DNA of 64,000 nt from NCBI GenBank assembly GCA_036365515.1, contig CM070876.1, forward strand, positions 123,088,810 to 123,152,809. The letters run 5' to 3'. A model generated the notes under the pieces. That model worked only from the letters and a program-made list of their open reading frames with translations. It was not told the DNA's origin and did not search any database. This document shows, piece by piece, positions 1 to 10,606 of the stretch. The stretch's first letter is position 1, and each line of letters begins with the position of its first letter. The translations under genes were made by a program, and so were the position numbers. Origin of the DNA: Torymus aiolomorphi (taxonomy: Eukaryota > Arthropoda > Insecta > Hymenoptera > Torymidae).

Positions 1-2
1 GG

Positions 3-659
3 GCTTTACAAATGATAGAAAATGATCCAGACTTTTTTAACTTTGTTCTTTTTACTGATGAGGCACAATTTCAAAGTGATGGGGAACTGAGTAGGCATAA
101 TTGCCATTATTGGTCTGATGTGAATCCTCATTGGGTCAGAACTGTAAACCATCAAAGACGTTGGAGTATTATGGTATGGTACGGGATTATCAATGGATAT
201 TTGATTGGCCCCTATTTTTTTGAAGCAAATGTAAATCAACATACCTATTTGACGCTAATAAGAGATGAACTACCTAGATTGATGGAAGATGTTGATTTAG
301 AAACGCGACGAAGAATGTGGCTCCAGCAGGACGGCGCAGCACCACATTACGCTCGAATTTTAAGGGCTTTTTTGAATGAGCACTATGGTAACAGATGGAT
401 TGGTCGAGGAGGTCCGGTTAACTGGCCTGCTTGCTCACCCGATCTTACATCACCAGATTTCTATTTATGGGGGTATTTGAAAAATGCTATTTTTGAGCAA
501 TTACCTACTACAAGAGCAGTTATGCAGGATAGGATTCGTCGAGCATGCGCTGCCATTCCGAGACAAACTTTGCAGAACACAGTCCGCCATTTTCAAAGGC
601 ATTTAACTATGTGCCTTGAAGCAAATGGTCGTAATTTCGAACACTTGCTTCGAGGTTAA
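3..659 (+). CDS. Tc1/mariner-superfamily transposase, 3' part (DD41D type)
   Basis: The reading frame is already open at the left edge, so the N-terminal DNA-binding part lies outside the window; the first ATG inside it is at 12. Seen: the RNase-H-fold catalytic core, with the first Asp in FTDEAQF, the second in WLQQDGAAPHY and the third in SPDLTSPDFYLWG. I count 41 residues between the second and third catalytic Asp (DD41D). Known: such enzymes cut and paste DNA at TA dinucleotides as nuclear dimers, and DD41D is the spacing described for rosa-like mariners. No stop or frameshift occurs over about 215 residues, so this copy is young or under selection. The frame ends in a normal C-terminus. 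No terminal inverted repeat was recognised just downstream. Family certain, subgroup tentative. Confidence 0.88.
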   Translation, partial: ALQMIENDPDFFNFVLFTDEAQFQSDGELSRHNCHYWSDVNPHWVRTVNHQRRWSIMVWYGIINGYLIGPYFFEANVNQHTYLTLIRDELPRLMEDVDLETRRRMWLQQDGAAPHYARILRAFLNEHYGNRWIGRGGPVNWPACSPDLTSPDFYLWGYLKNAIFEQLPTTRAVMQDRIRRACAAIPRQTLQNTVRHFQRHLTMCLEANGRNFEHLLRG

Positions 660-678
660 ATAATAATTTATTTACATT

Positions 679-842
679 AGTGAGAGGCGAGGGGACTCAC
701 TATAATCAGCACCCCGAACAGTGAGAGGCAAGGGGACTCACTTAATCAAGCACCCCGAACAGTGAGAGGCAAGGGGACTCGCTTTAATCAAGCACCCCGA
801 AAAGTGAGAAGCGAGGGGACTCACTTTAATTAAGCACCCCAA
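679..842. repeat. 41-42 bp minisatellite, four copies
   Basis: Copies begin at about 679, 720, 761 and 803, each starting AGTGAGAGGC and ending in CACCCCGAA or a close variant. It begins about 20 bp after the transposase stop codon and may belong to the 3' end of the mariner element or be a separate minisatellite. Confidence 0.85.
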
Positions 843-843
843 A

Positions 844-1545
844 GAAACAATCCTTACTACGTCCACGTCGTTGTTTCTGGGTAGCGCAAAAAGTAAGGTT
901 AATACATTTATAACAGAAGCTTCAACGATCTTAAAGTTTTCGCTAAAAAATAATTTTGCCCTTGAGAAAAACTTTTCAGGGTTCAAGATGTGTGGTTCAA
1001 GATTTGTGGTGTATGGGATTAGCATGCGTGGTGTAGTGATGTGTGGGACTGGGTGTGTGGGGTATGGATGTGGGCCAGGGGTGTAACAGTTCAGCATGTG
1101 AGGGCATGAAGTTTATGGGGTTAGGATGTGCGAGCTTGAGTTTTGTTTACTAGGATGTGTAAGTTTTGGGTGTGTGGGTTCCTCTATTAAGCCTACGATC
1201 AATTTGAACCAGCGTAGCCTGTGGTTCATGGAAAAAAACGATTTTAAACGGACTTTTCTGAGTTTGACCTAGATTTGACCTTAAAATAACCTTGGAAAAA
1301 ATTTCTCAATATGATTTTGAACGTAAAATTTCCCGCTCTTTCTGAATCCGGGGTCAAAACTAGGTGTTTCCGTATGAAAAAACCACTTTGACCTTGAAAT
1401 AACCTCAAAGGTCAAGTTCAAGGTAAAAGACCTTAGCGCCATTATGTGGCCCCCTTTGTCGCCTATAACTTTTGTCTGAACCATTTTTCTCTATCTGGTT
1501 TAGGTTCTGAGAAATACGGGTGCGGCGATTAAAATGGTTCACCGT
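844..1545. other. Intergenic stretch without a recognised gene
   Basis: About 700 bp. Positions 985-1175 are rich in G and T with loose GTGTGGGRTGTG-like words on the plus strand. Positions 1265-1430 contain scattered TTGACCTT/AAGGTCAAG words in both orientations. The short ORFs here have no recognisable domain. Confidence 0.5.
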
Positions 1546-2664
1546 CTATATAGTGTGCGCTTGATTTCAGTTAGTTCTCTCTCTTTTGAAAAATATTACC
1601 TATGTTTGAATGCAAACTATTCAAGGTCATATATGATTTATTTATGGTGTTTTAAACCTTCTCAAAGTGAAATAAAAATTGCAGCAAATAGTTTATTTAT
1701 ATGATTTCACAAACAATATTACTAACATATTACACAAGTAAAAAAAAAAAAATACGTAGGTGGTCCCTTTAGTGGGATAGGATTATTTTAGCAAAAGCGA
1801 GACAAACAGACGGTAGTAGGATAATTTGAGGTTCTGTTAGTCAATATTAGATTTTCAACACTCTACAAATACTAAAAATGATGTTTTTTCTGCCCGCAAA
1901 TAATTATTGCAAAATTATAGTAAAAAAAAACATTATTGAACCACCTCTATTCAGAGTATAAAATGTATTTAGCGACTCATTTATATTAGCCTAGCATAAA
2001 CAATTTATACATGTAATAAGTCTTATAAAATAATAAATGCTCAAATTTTTGTAGAAAATAGCAATGCTATCCGCAAAATAAATAAATAAATATTACTCAA
2101 TTATAGACACCCTACATACTTAAAATTTAGCGAGGCATTCAATTTTCGTATCTTGAATAATAGTTGAATGTTTATAAACGAACTGAAAGTATAAACATTA
2201 TTCAAAGAAAGAAAGATACATAGTTTTTCAGATGACTTTTATCGTTTTAAAACTGAAATGAATGAGGTGGTTGAAAAGGGAATTTTTACTTTTATTTATT
2301 GGATGATCAATTTAATACTGTCCCGAACACCCACTTGTTCTGCAGATTATGGCTTAACATGTATAATTCGAAAAACTCATGTACGCAAAACGTGAACTGC
2401 TACGCAGTTGAAAATCTGAGTTCGTGATCTGAGCTCGGCAGTCACTGCAGTTTTTCCGCGACTCTGAATCCTTTATATCATTCACCTTAAATAATCGGTA
2501 ATTCCAGGCTCTTCATTTGTCAATAGAGAATGGCGGGAAATAGAAAAAAAATGACAGGGTATTTGAAAATATTTGTTTACCAAAACAATTTTATTGAAAA
2601 TTAACATGTGGCTCAGCCAATATCTCAATTTTTAGATAATCTAGTACAATATAACTTTGAAAGA

Positions 2665-3709
2665 TTAATTTGTGATACTAACATTGCAAAGATCACTAAG
2701 AATAAAACGGATTTCACCATAGTTAGTTCTTATTCCCATGTTTTGGTCAGCAACGAGTACTTGTAAGCGATCAACTAATTTGTTAGGATCATCCCAGACG
2801 TCGAGTTCGTATGCAGTTGAAACATCTACTCGCGAGATTTTGGGAGCAATTTCTTCCTCTTTATCATCACTAGTCCACTGTCTCTTTTTACTTTCACGTT
2901 GATATCTCCAATTAATAAAGTTATAAATCTTACGAATTCTTCTAGGTAAATATTCATTGGTTGAGAAATCTGATGCATCTTCAGTAGAATGGTCAGCTTC
3001 ATAATAATTATCGGTCTCATTAGAAGTTGGAAGATGCGTGTTAACTCGTGTATCAACAGTTATCTTTTTCGCTGCCACTGGATTAGTGTGCTCAACCTTT
3101 TCACTTTTTTCTCTTGCGTTAACATTATCTTCTCGAGATAATGGTGAGATCCTTTTTACAGACGACTTTTCAAACATTGGAGCAATAAAATTACAAAATT
3201 TGTTACTCATTAGTTTTCGAATCGACTCATTCACGCAATAGTGCTTTTTGTGAGCTTGAAACTTCAATAATCATACGAGAATTATCCAAATCAACTGAAT
3301 TGATAAGACTTTCATCCGGAAGTTTTTTGAATAGTAATTGCAGTAATCCTACGGACAAACGAGAGTTTTGTTCCTTTATCTGTACAAAGTCGCCTTCTAA
3401 TTTTATTGGAGAATTTCCGATCATAAGTAAATTTCCTCGCTTGTAAACACCATAAATATTATCGGGATATCTCCTAGAATTTCCGTTTAATTTCGTTACA
3501 TATTTCTTGACTAATTTTGCATATTTACCGTTATTGAAGCTAGCTATTTTATTATGGTCAGGGCTCATATTAGATAATTTGATTTCAGAAGTTTCCATAT
3601 CATCAGCTGTATCCAGAGATTCAGAATTTTTTGTCAAACCTAATAAAGACTGTGATTTTTGTACTACTGCATCCTGAACTTTGCTAAAAACATCTGGTGT
3701 ATTTGCCAT
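2665..3709 (-). pseudogene. Insect Polinton-associated protein family gene (DUF8207-like), left-arm copy, one frameshift
   Basis: Two overlapping minus-strand frames make one gene: 3709-3227 (160 residues, ATG at 3709) and 3267-2665 (200 residues). The joining frameshift lies near 3240-3265. The N-terminal part contains the pattern IYGVYKRGNLLMIGNSPIKL followed by GLLQLLFKKLPDE, and the second frame ends with WDDPNKLVDRLQVLVADQN. From memory, both blocks recur together in insect proteins annotated DUF8207 that are carried by Polinton- or adintovirus-like elements; their function is unknown. Residues between the blocks are acidic and Ser-rich, probably disordered. A TATA-like box lies upstream at 3741-3749. 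The frameshift makes this copy unlikely to be functional unless frameshifting is programmed. The family match is from pattern memory and should be confirmed by profile search. Confidence 0.65.
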
Positions 3710-3740
3710 GTTTATGCTTCATTAGTTTAGAGTCAACTGA

Positions 3741-3749
3741 ATAAATATA
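3741..3749 (-). promoter_or_regulatory. TATA-like box upstream of the left-arm gene
   Basis: Minus-strand TATATTTAT lies about 32-40 bp upstream of the ATG at 3709, preceded by GGATGTTGGCGG. The same module precedes the right-arm gene near 5656-5680. Diverged copies occur inside the central tandem repeats near 4252, 4614 and 4978. Confidence 0.4.
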
Positions 3750-3774
3750 CCGCCAACATCCTTTTTTATACTTT

Positions 3775-4020
3775 TATGCTATTATAGAGTAACACCTTCT
3801 ATATCATACAGTCAAAACTTTTAAACTTTTATGCTATAGAGTAACACCTTTTTGAACTTTTATTCTATTATAGAGTAACACATTTTTATGTTATAGAATA
3901 ACACCTTCTATGTCATACAGTTAAAACTTTTTAAACTTTGTGTCATAGAGTAACACCTTTTTTATGTCATATAGTTACACCTTTTCATGTTATAGAGAAA
4001 CACCTTTTTTATGCCGCTTA
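3775..4020 (-). repeat. Central minisatellite, left-arm portion
   Basis: Short units reading GAGTAACACCTTTTT on the plus strand, the reverse complement of the units at 4056-5640. About ten irregular copies separated by A/T-rich linkers. The spacer at about 4021-4055 is the symmetry centre of the fold-back element. Confidence 0.8.
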
Positions 4021-4055
4021 TTGTGCACCAACAGTTTATGGGTAGAGAGACGTCA

Positions 4056-5640
4056 TCATAAAAGGTGTTACTCTATGACATAAAGAGGGTGTTACCCTAT
4101 GATATAAAAAAGGTGTGCCTCTATAACATAAAAAAGGTGTTACTCGATGACAAAAAGTGTAAAAAGATGTTATTGTGTGACATAGAAGGTGCTAGTCTAT
4201 AATAACAGTTAAGTACAAGATGGTGTTACTCTACAGTATAAAAATATAAAAAGGACGTTGGATGTATATTTATTTAGACGATGCCAAATAACATAATAAG
4301 GTGTTACTCTATGACATAAAAGTTCAAAAAGGTGTTACTCTTTAGCAATGAAGGTGTTACTCTATGACATAAAAAGATGTTACTCTATGACATAAAAAAG
4401 CTGTTACTCTATGAGATAAAAAAGGTATGACTCTATAACATAAAAAAGATGTCACTCTATGACATAAAAAATGTGTTACTCTATGACATAAAAAAGGTGT
4501 TACTATATGACATAAAGTGTAAAAAGATGTTATTGTGTGACATAGAAGGTGCTACTCTATCATAGCAGATAAGTTCAAGATGGTGTTATTCTATAGTATA
4601 AAAGTATAAAAAGGATGTTGGCCATATATTTATACAGATGATGCTAAATAACATAAACAGGTGTTACTCTATGGCATAAAAGTTCAAAAGGGTGTTACTA
4701 TATAGCAATGAAAAAGGTGTTACTCTATAATATACAAAAGATGTTACTCTATGACATAAAAAAGCTGTTACTCTATGAGATAAAAAAGGTATGACTCTAT
4801 AACATAAAAAAGATGTCACTCTATGACATAAAAAATGTGTTACTCTATGACATAAAAAAGGTGTTACTATATGACATAAAGTGTAAAAAGATGTTATTGT
4901 GTGACATAGAATGTGCTACTCTATCATAGCAGATAAGTTCAAGATGGTGTTATTCTATAGTATAAAAGTATAAAAAGGATGTTGGCCATATATTTATACA
5001 GATGATGCTAAATAACATAAACAGGTGTTACTCTATGGCATAAAAGTTCAAAAGGGTGTTACTATATAGCAATGAAAAAGGTGTTACTCTATAATATACA
5101 AAAGGTGTCACTCTATGACATAAAAAATGTATGACTCTGTAACATAAAAAAGATGTCACTATATGACATAAAAAAGGTGTAACTCTATGACATAAATAAC
5201 ATGTCACTCTATGACATAGAAAGGTGTTACTCTATGACATAAGAAATGTATTGCTCTATGACACAAAGTTTAAAAAGTTTTTACTGTATGACATAGAAGG
5301 TGTTACTCTAAAACATGAAAATGTGTTACACTATAATAGAATAAAAGTCCAAAAAGGTGTTACTCTATATCATAAAAGTTCAAAAAGGTGCTACTCTATG
5401 ACATAAAAAAGGTGTTTCTCTATAACATGGAAAAGGTGTAACCCTATGACATAAAAATGGTGTTACTCTATGACACAAAGTTTAAAAAGTTTTAACTGTA
5501 TGACATGGAAGGTGTTATTCTATGACATAAAAATGTGTTACTCTATAATAGAATAAAAGTTCAAAAAGGTGTTACACTATAGCATAAAAGTTTTAAAGTT
5601 TTGACTGTATGATATAGAAGGTGTTACACTATAATAGAAT
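4056..5640 (+). repeat. Central minisatellite, right-arm portion, with a ~362-bp higher-order unit
   Basis: About 60 variants of a 24-25 bp unit (GGTGTTACTCTATGACATAA plus A-run). On top of this lies a longer period of 360-364 bp: GATGTTATTGTGTGAC recurs at about 4166, 4526 and 4890, and AGCTGTTACTCTATGAGA at about 4399 and 4763. Each long unit includes a copy of the gene's TATA-containing leader. The array is over six times longer than in the left arm, so it expanded after the inverted duplication. Confidence 0.85.
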
Positions 5641-5642
5641 AA

Positions 5643-6660
5643 ATGTATAAAAAAGGATGTTGGCGGTATATTTATTCAGTTGACTCTAAACTAATGAAGC
5701 ATAAACGTGGCAAACACACCGGTTGTTATGAGCAAATTTCAGGATGCAGTAGTACAAAAATCACAGTCTTTATTAGGTTTGACAAAAGTGCTGAATCTCT
5801 GGATACAGCTGATGATATGGAAACTTCTGAAATCAAACTATCTAATATGAGCCCTAACCATAATAAAATAGCTAGCTCCAATAATGATAAATTTGCAAAG
5901 ATAGTTAAGAAATATGTAACGAAATTAAACGGAAATTCTAGGAGATATCTCGATAATATTTATGGTGGTTACAAGCGAGGAAATTTACTTATGATCGGAA
6001 ATTCTCCAATAAAATTTGAAGGCGACTTTGTCGAGATAAAGGAACGTAACTATCGTTTGTCCGTCGGAATACTGCAATTACTATTCAAAAAACTTCCGGA
6101 TGAAAGTCTTATCAATTCAGTTGATTTGGATAATTATCGTTCAATCTCCAATGTTCAAAAACTCGTCTGTAAAAAGTATCTCACCATTATCTCGAGAAGA
6201 TAATGTTAACGCAAGAGAAAAAAGTGAAAGGGTTGAGCAAACTAATCCAGTGGCAGCGAAAAAGATAATTGTTGATACACGAGTTAACTCGCATCTTCCA
6301 ACTTCTAACGAGACCGATAATTATTATGAAGCTGATCATTCTACTGAAGATGCATCAGATTTCTCAACCAATGAATATTTACCTAGATGAATTCGTAAGA
6401 ATTATAGCTTTATTAATTGGTGATATCAACGTGAAAGTAAAAAGAGACAGTGGGCTAGTGATGATGAAGAGGAAGAAGTTGCTCTCAAAATCTCGTGAGT
6501 AGATGTTACAACTGCATACGAACTCGATGTCTGGGATGATCCTAACAAATTAGTTGATCGCTTACAAGTACTCGTTGCTGACCAAAACATGGGAATAAGA
6601 ACTAACTATGGTGAAATCCGTTTTATTCTTAGTGATCTTTGCAATGTTAGTATCATAAAT
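5643..6660 (+). pseudogene. Right-arm copy of the Polinton-associated gene, degraded
   Basis: Reverse-complement partner of the gene at 2665-3709, with different damage. The start codon is changed (ACGTGG where the left arm has ACATGG, about 5706-5711). A one-base loss near 5785 shifts the frame before the ESLDTADDMET stretch. Roughly 75-80 bp coding for the middle segment that ends in FCNFIAPMF is missing near 6140-6160. A TGA interrupts at about 6388-6390. The frame beginning NIYGGYKRGNLLMIGNSPIK is still open at 5643-6203. The coding block ends with the WDDPNK...VDRL region before TAA at about 6660. The two arms therefore decayed independently; in the stretches I compared they still agree closely, so the inverted duplication is not very old. 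Confidence 0.7.
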
Positions 6661-7782
6661 TAATCTTTCAAAGTTATATTGTACGAGATTATCTAAAAAT
6701 TGAGATATTGGCTGAGCCACATATTAATTTTCAATAAAATTGTTTTGGTAAACAAATATTTTCAAATACCCTGTCATTTTTTTTCTATTTCCCGCCATTC
6801 TCTATTGACAAATGAAGAGCCTGGAATTACCGATTATTTAAGGTGAATGATATAAAGGATTCAGAGTCGCGGAAAAACTGCAGTGACTGCCGAGCTCAGA
6901 TCACGAACTCAGATTTTCAACTGCGTAGCAGTTCACGTTTTGCGTACATGAGTTTTTCGAATTATACATGTTAAGCCATAATCTGCAGAACAAGTGGGTG
7001 TTCGGGACAGTATTAAATTGATCATCCAATAAATAAAAGTAAAAATTCCCTTTTCAACCACCTCATTCATTTCAGTTTTAAAACGATAAAAGTCATCTGA
7101 GAAACTATGTATCTTTCTTTTTTTGAATAATGTTTATACTTTCAGTTCGTTTATAAACATTCAACTATTATTGAAGATACGAAAATTGAATGCCTCGCTA
7201 AATTTTAAGTATGTAGGGTGTCTAGAATTGAGTAATATTTATTCATTTATTTTACGGATAGCATTGCCATTTTCTACAATAAATTTGAGCATTTATTATT
7301 TTATAAGACTTATTTCATGTATAAACTGTTTATGAAATGATAATATAAATGAGTCACTAAATACATTTTATACTCTGACTAGAGGTGGTTCAATAATGTT
7401 TTTTTTTTACTATATTTTTGCAATAATTATTTGCGGGCAAGAAAAACATCATTTTTAGTATTTGTAGAGTGTTGAAAATCTAATATTGACTAGCAGAACC
7501 TCAAATTATCCTACTACCGGCTGATGTCTCACTGTTGCTAAAAAAATCCTATCCCACTAAAGGGACCACCTACGTATTTTTTTTTTTACTTGTGGAATAT
7601 GTTAGTAATATTGTTTGTGAAATCAAATAAATAAACTATTGGCTGCAATTTTTATTTCACTTTGAGAAGGATTAAGACACCATAAATAAATCATATATGA
7701 CCTTGAATAGTTTGCATTCAAACATAGGTATTATTTTTCAAAAGAGAGAGAACTAGCTGAAATCAGGCGCACACTATATATA

Positions 7783-8244
7783 TTTTAATACATTACATTT
7801 CTTTTCTAAATATTAAAAAAGTATTAATTTAATCTTCTGTGATGCAAAAAATGTTGGATTAATCGTAAAAGAATATCAGTATTATTTTTATAATACAAAA
7901 GTGTCAAACTATTTTCTATATTGTGAGTTAAATATTTTAAATTTTCGCGCCTAACCACATCAGTTGAGTCATGCGACCCGTTCATAACATCTATAATTTC
8001 CATGCGGGTGCCAGCCCATTTTTTTTTTATAATTTCCCTATGAACTGTCTGTATATGGGACTGTCAAATTCGGAAGCTTTATTTGGATGATACATCGAAA
8101 AATAGGACATATGCCTAGGTTTAGATAAGTATTGAACAAGCATCAAAATTTTAAGGCAACCTGTTCAAGGCCTGCCGTATGCATCCAGACAGGACCGGGG
8201 CGTTTTATCTACATCTGAGGGGTATCTCGTATTTGTCCATTGAA
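7783..8244. other. Intergenic, no gene recognised
   Basis: A/T-rich flank of the fold-back element. No open frame over 60 codons, no clear repeat and no RNA gene seen. Confidence 0.5.
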
Positions 8245-8838
8245 AGAATTTTCAAAAACCAGTGGTGGGGATAGAAATTTTGGTTTTTCGCTTATAACTT
8301 GAAAGGGAGCGCTCGGATCGAAAAACGGACGAAATTTTGGGGCTTTAACAATAGGGGGAACATACTTTTATTATACTATAGAATGACGTTGACGGAATTT
8401 CCAAAAATCGGTGGTGGGGTAGAAATTTTGGTTTTTTGCTTATATCTCGAGAAGGAGAGCTTGGATCGAAAAACGGACGAAATTTTGGGGCTGCTACAAT
8501 AGGGGGGACATACTTTTAATATATTATCGAATGACGTTGACGGAATTTCCAAAAATCGGTGGTGGGTTTTTCGCTTATATCTCGAGAAGGAGAGCTCGGA
8601 TTGAGAAACTGACGAAATTTTGGGGCTGTAACAATAGGGGGGAAATACTTTTAATATACTATCGAATGACGTTGACGAAATTTTCGAAAACCGATGGTGG
8701 GGGTAGAAATTTTGGTTTTTCGCTTATATCTCGAGAAGGAGCGCTCGGATCAAAAAACGGACGAAATTTTGGGGGTTTAACAATAGCGGGAACATACTTT
8801 TAATATACTATTGAATGGTGTTGGCGGAATTTTCGAAA
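8245..8838. repeat. ~148-bp tandem repeat, four copies
   Basis: The word GACGTTGACGGAATTT marks successive units at about 8385, 8533, 8668 and (diverged) 8817, giving spacings of 148, 135 and 149 bp. Each unit contains AGAAATTTTGGTTTTTCGCT and AACGGACGAAATTTTGGGG. The third unit lacks about 13 bp (GGTAGAAATTTTG). Small frames that stay open across it are a by-product of repetition. Confidence 0.85.
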
Positions 8839-9077
8839 ACTGGAAGGGTTATAAACAGTTTTAAATATTTATAAGTAGATAAGCTATCAAACCGCTGACC
8901 GCCGGCTGCGAGCCTCGAGCCGCTGACTGCCCGCCGGCCACGCGCCTGCTGCGAACCGTTGGCCGTTGCCCGCTCGTGTCTCTTCTAGAGTCATGCCGAT
9001 TCTGGATTCAGTATACTTTCTGCGATCAACCAGCTGATCGCAGAACTGCAGTCAACCTTGACTCGAGAAAGCTTAAT

Positions 9078-9208
9078 GACTCCAGAAATCCTGTGATTCC
9101 AGAAGCCCTGTGATTCCAGAAGCCCTGTGATTCCAGAATCCCCTGATTCCAGAACCCCGTTGATTCCAGAATCCCCTTGATTCCAGAACCTCCTGATTCC
9201 AGAACCCC
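9078..9208. repeat. Short tandem repeat (GATTCCAGAAnCCCTGT)n
   Basis: Eight imperfect copies of about 16-18 bp, each containing TGATTCCAGAA. It lies in GC-richer DNA than the flanks. The 300-odd bases on either side (8839-9077, 9209-9583) show only a short (GT)5 at 9397-9410. Confidence 0.85.
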
Positions 9209-9583
9209 CACAGCTTATCTACTAATATTAGTTAAGCTCTTGTTCACTGTCCTTTTTATCCTTAAATTTGGTTGATTGAAAGAGCTGTATGAGTTATTTA
9301 AGAAAGAACATCTCACTGAATCAATAGGTTTTTCTACTTTTGCTAAGCTATGCCCAAAAAACTGTGTGTTTGTTGAAAGCAGTGATACCCATTCAGTGTG
9401 TGTGTGTGTGTTCTATTCACCAACATGTGAAGCTTTTAATAACATGTAATATAATAAAAAATTGTTTTCACTATGTTTGTGTTACAATTTATCTCATATA
9501 AAACTTAATAAACATTTGTAGGTTGTTCCTTAAGCATCCTAACATGAAATTTTGCTAATCATTTAAGTGACTACAAAGATGTT

Positions 9584-10606
9584 TTGAATTTTATAATTTG
9601 CCCTAAAAATATTGATAAATCATCGCACACCTGTTATTTCAATAAATGCAAAGACTGTCCTGGTATTGAAAAATTAGCAACATATTTGACAATGGTTTTT
9701 GTAGAGAATAATATACAAGAAATTAGTTACTCTCAATGGCTTCAGACTCCTGTGACTACATTGAGAAATCTTGTTGAGGATGTTTTTGATTTCATTCCAT
9801 ATTTTTGCACAAAAGTTTCAACTTTATTGCCTCGTGCTTTTATTTTCAAGCAACAGTCTTTGTATTTTAAGCAGTTAAAAAGTACGTTACCAGAAAATGA
9901 ATTTATTGCAAACCTTGATTTTTTTTGCGGAGAATTATGCCTTCATTGCTAGAATGCACCACCAGGTTTTCATTGAAACAATGAGCAAGCAACAGTGTTT
10001 GTAGGATTTGTGCATTATAAGCTCAATATCCAACTTAAGAGTAAAGATTTTGTCGTAATATCAGATAATTTAGAACATGATACAGTAGCAGTTTACACAT
10101 ACCAAAAATTAATTGTAGATTACCTAAATAAAAAGTTTACAGTATCCAAGATCTACTATTTCAGTGATAGCGCTCCACAACAGTTCACAAATTTTAAAAA
10201 TATTCTCAAAATCTATTATCATTTTTAATATTTTGGAATCATTGTCGACTGGAATTTTTTTCCAACAGCACATGGAAAGGATGCTCGTGATGGATTGGGT
10301 GGATTAGTCAAGAGATCTGCAGCAAATGCCAGATTACGATTGCCTCCTAATGAACAAATTTTGACTGCCTTATCATTGTTTGAGTGGCTTAAAAACCATG
10401 GGTACTTTGAAAATGTTGAATTTTTCTATTCTACCAATTCAGAATATAAAAAAAATATGAAAAAATTAAATGCTCGTTTCAAGAACACCTGCCGTGTCAA
10501 AGCCATAAAACAGCAACATTTTGTTCAATCCTTAAATAATGGGCATATTATATGCAAAGCATTTTCTAATGATACAAAAGGCGAAGAAATGAGAGTCATA
10601 GATTAA
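9584..10606 (+). pseudogene. Mobile-element-associated insect protein family, decayed copy
   Basis: Three plus-strand ORFs (9584-9952, 9995-10228, 10295-10606) lie in one register, separated by in-frame TAG, TGA and TAA. Conserved-looking blocks read VVISDNLEHDTVAVY, YYFSDSAPQQF, FFPTAHGKDARDGLGG and VKRSAANARLRLP. From memory, this order (ISD..EHDT, FSDG.A.Q, HGKG..DG.GG..KR.A) occurs in a widespread, uncharacterised animal protein family that is often multicopy and probably carried by DNA transposons. The TGA at about 9983 sits where relatives have Trp (GFHW-NN). An eight-T run near 9918 also suggests a local frameshift, since ENYAFIA reads in another frame just after it. A Zn-binding-like cluster (CPKN...C...CKDCPG) lies at the N-terminus. 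Non-functional copy; identity of the parent element unknown. Confidence 0.6.

Larger units (their letters stand above)
1552..7776. mobile_element. 6.2-kb fold-back element, Polinton/adintovirus-like cargo gene in both arms
   Basis: Two long arms are reverse complements: about 1552-4010 on the left and 4056-7776 on the right. Outer ends read AGTGTGCGC on the left and GCGCACACT on the right. They are flanked by near-identical hexamers CTATAT (1546-1551) and ATATAT (7777-7782). Ends of the AG...CT type, long inverted repeats and a 6-bp duplication are features known for Polinton/Maverick elements; the AT-rich hexamers are weak evidence alone. Each arm carries a degenerate copy of one gene, transcribed from the centre outwards. 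The right arm is longer because its central minisatellite has expanded. No polymerase B, integrase, ATPase or protease gene is present, so the element would be non-autonomous. Classification is inference from the ends plus the cargo protein. Confidence 0.75.

Noticed and set aside
1281..1484. 67-codon minus-strand ORF between mariner and the fold-back element
   Set aside because: Lies in DNA with scattered TTGACCTT words; no conserved motif, no start or splice support.
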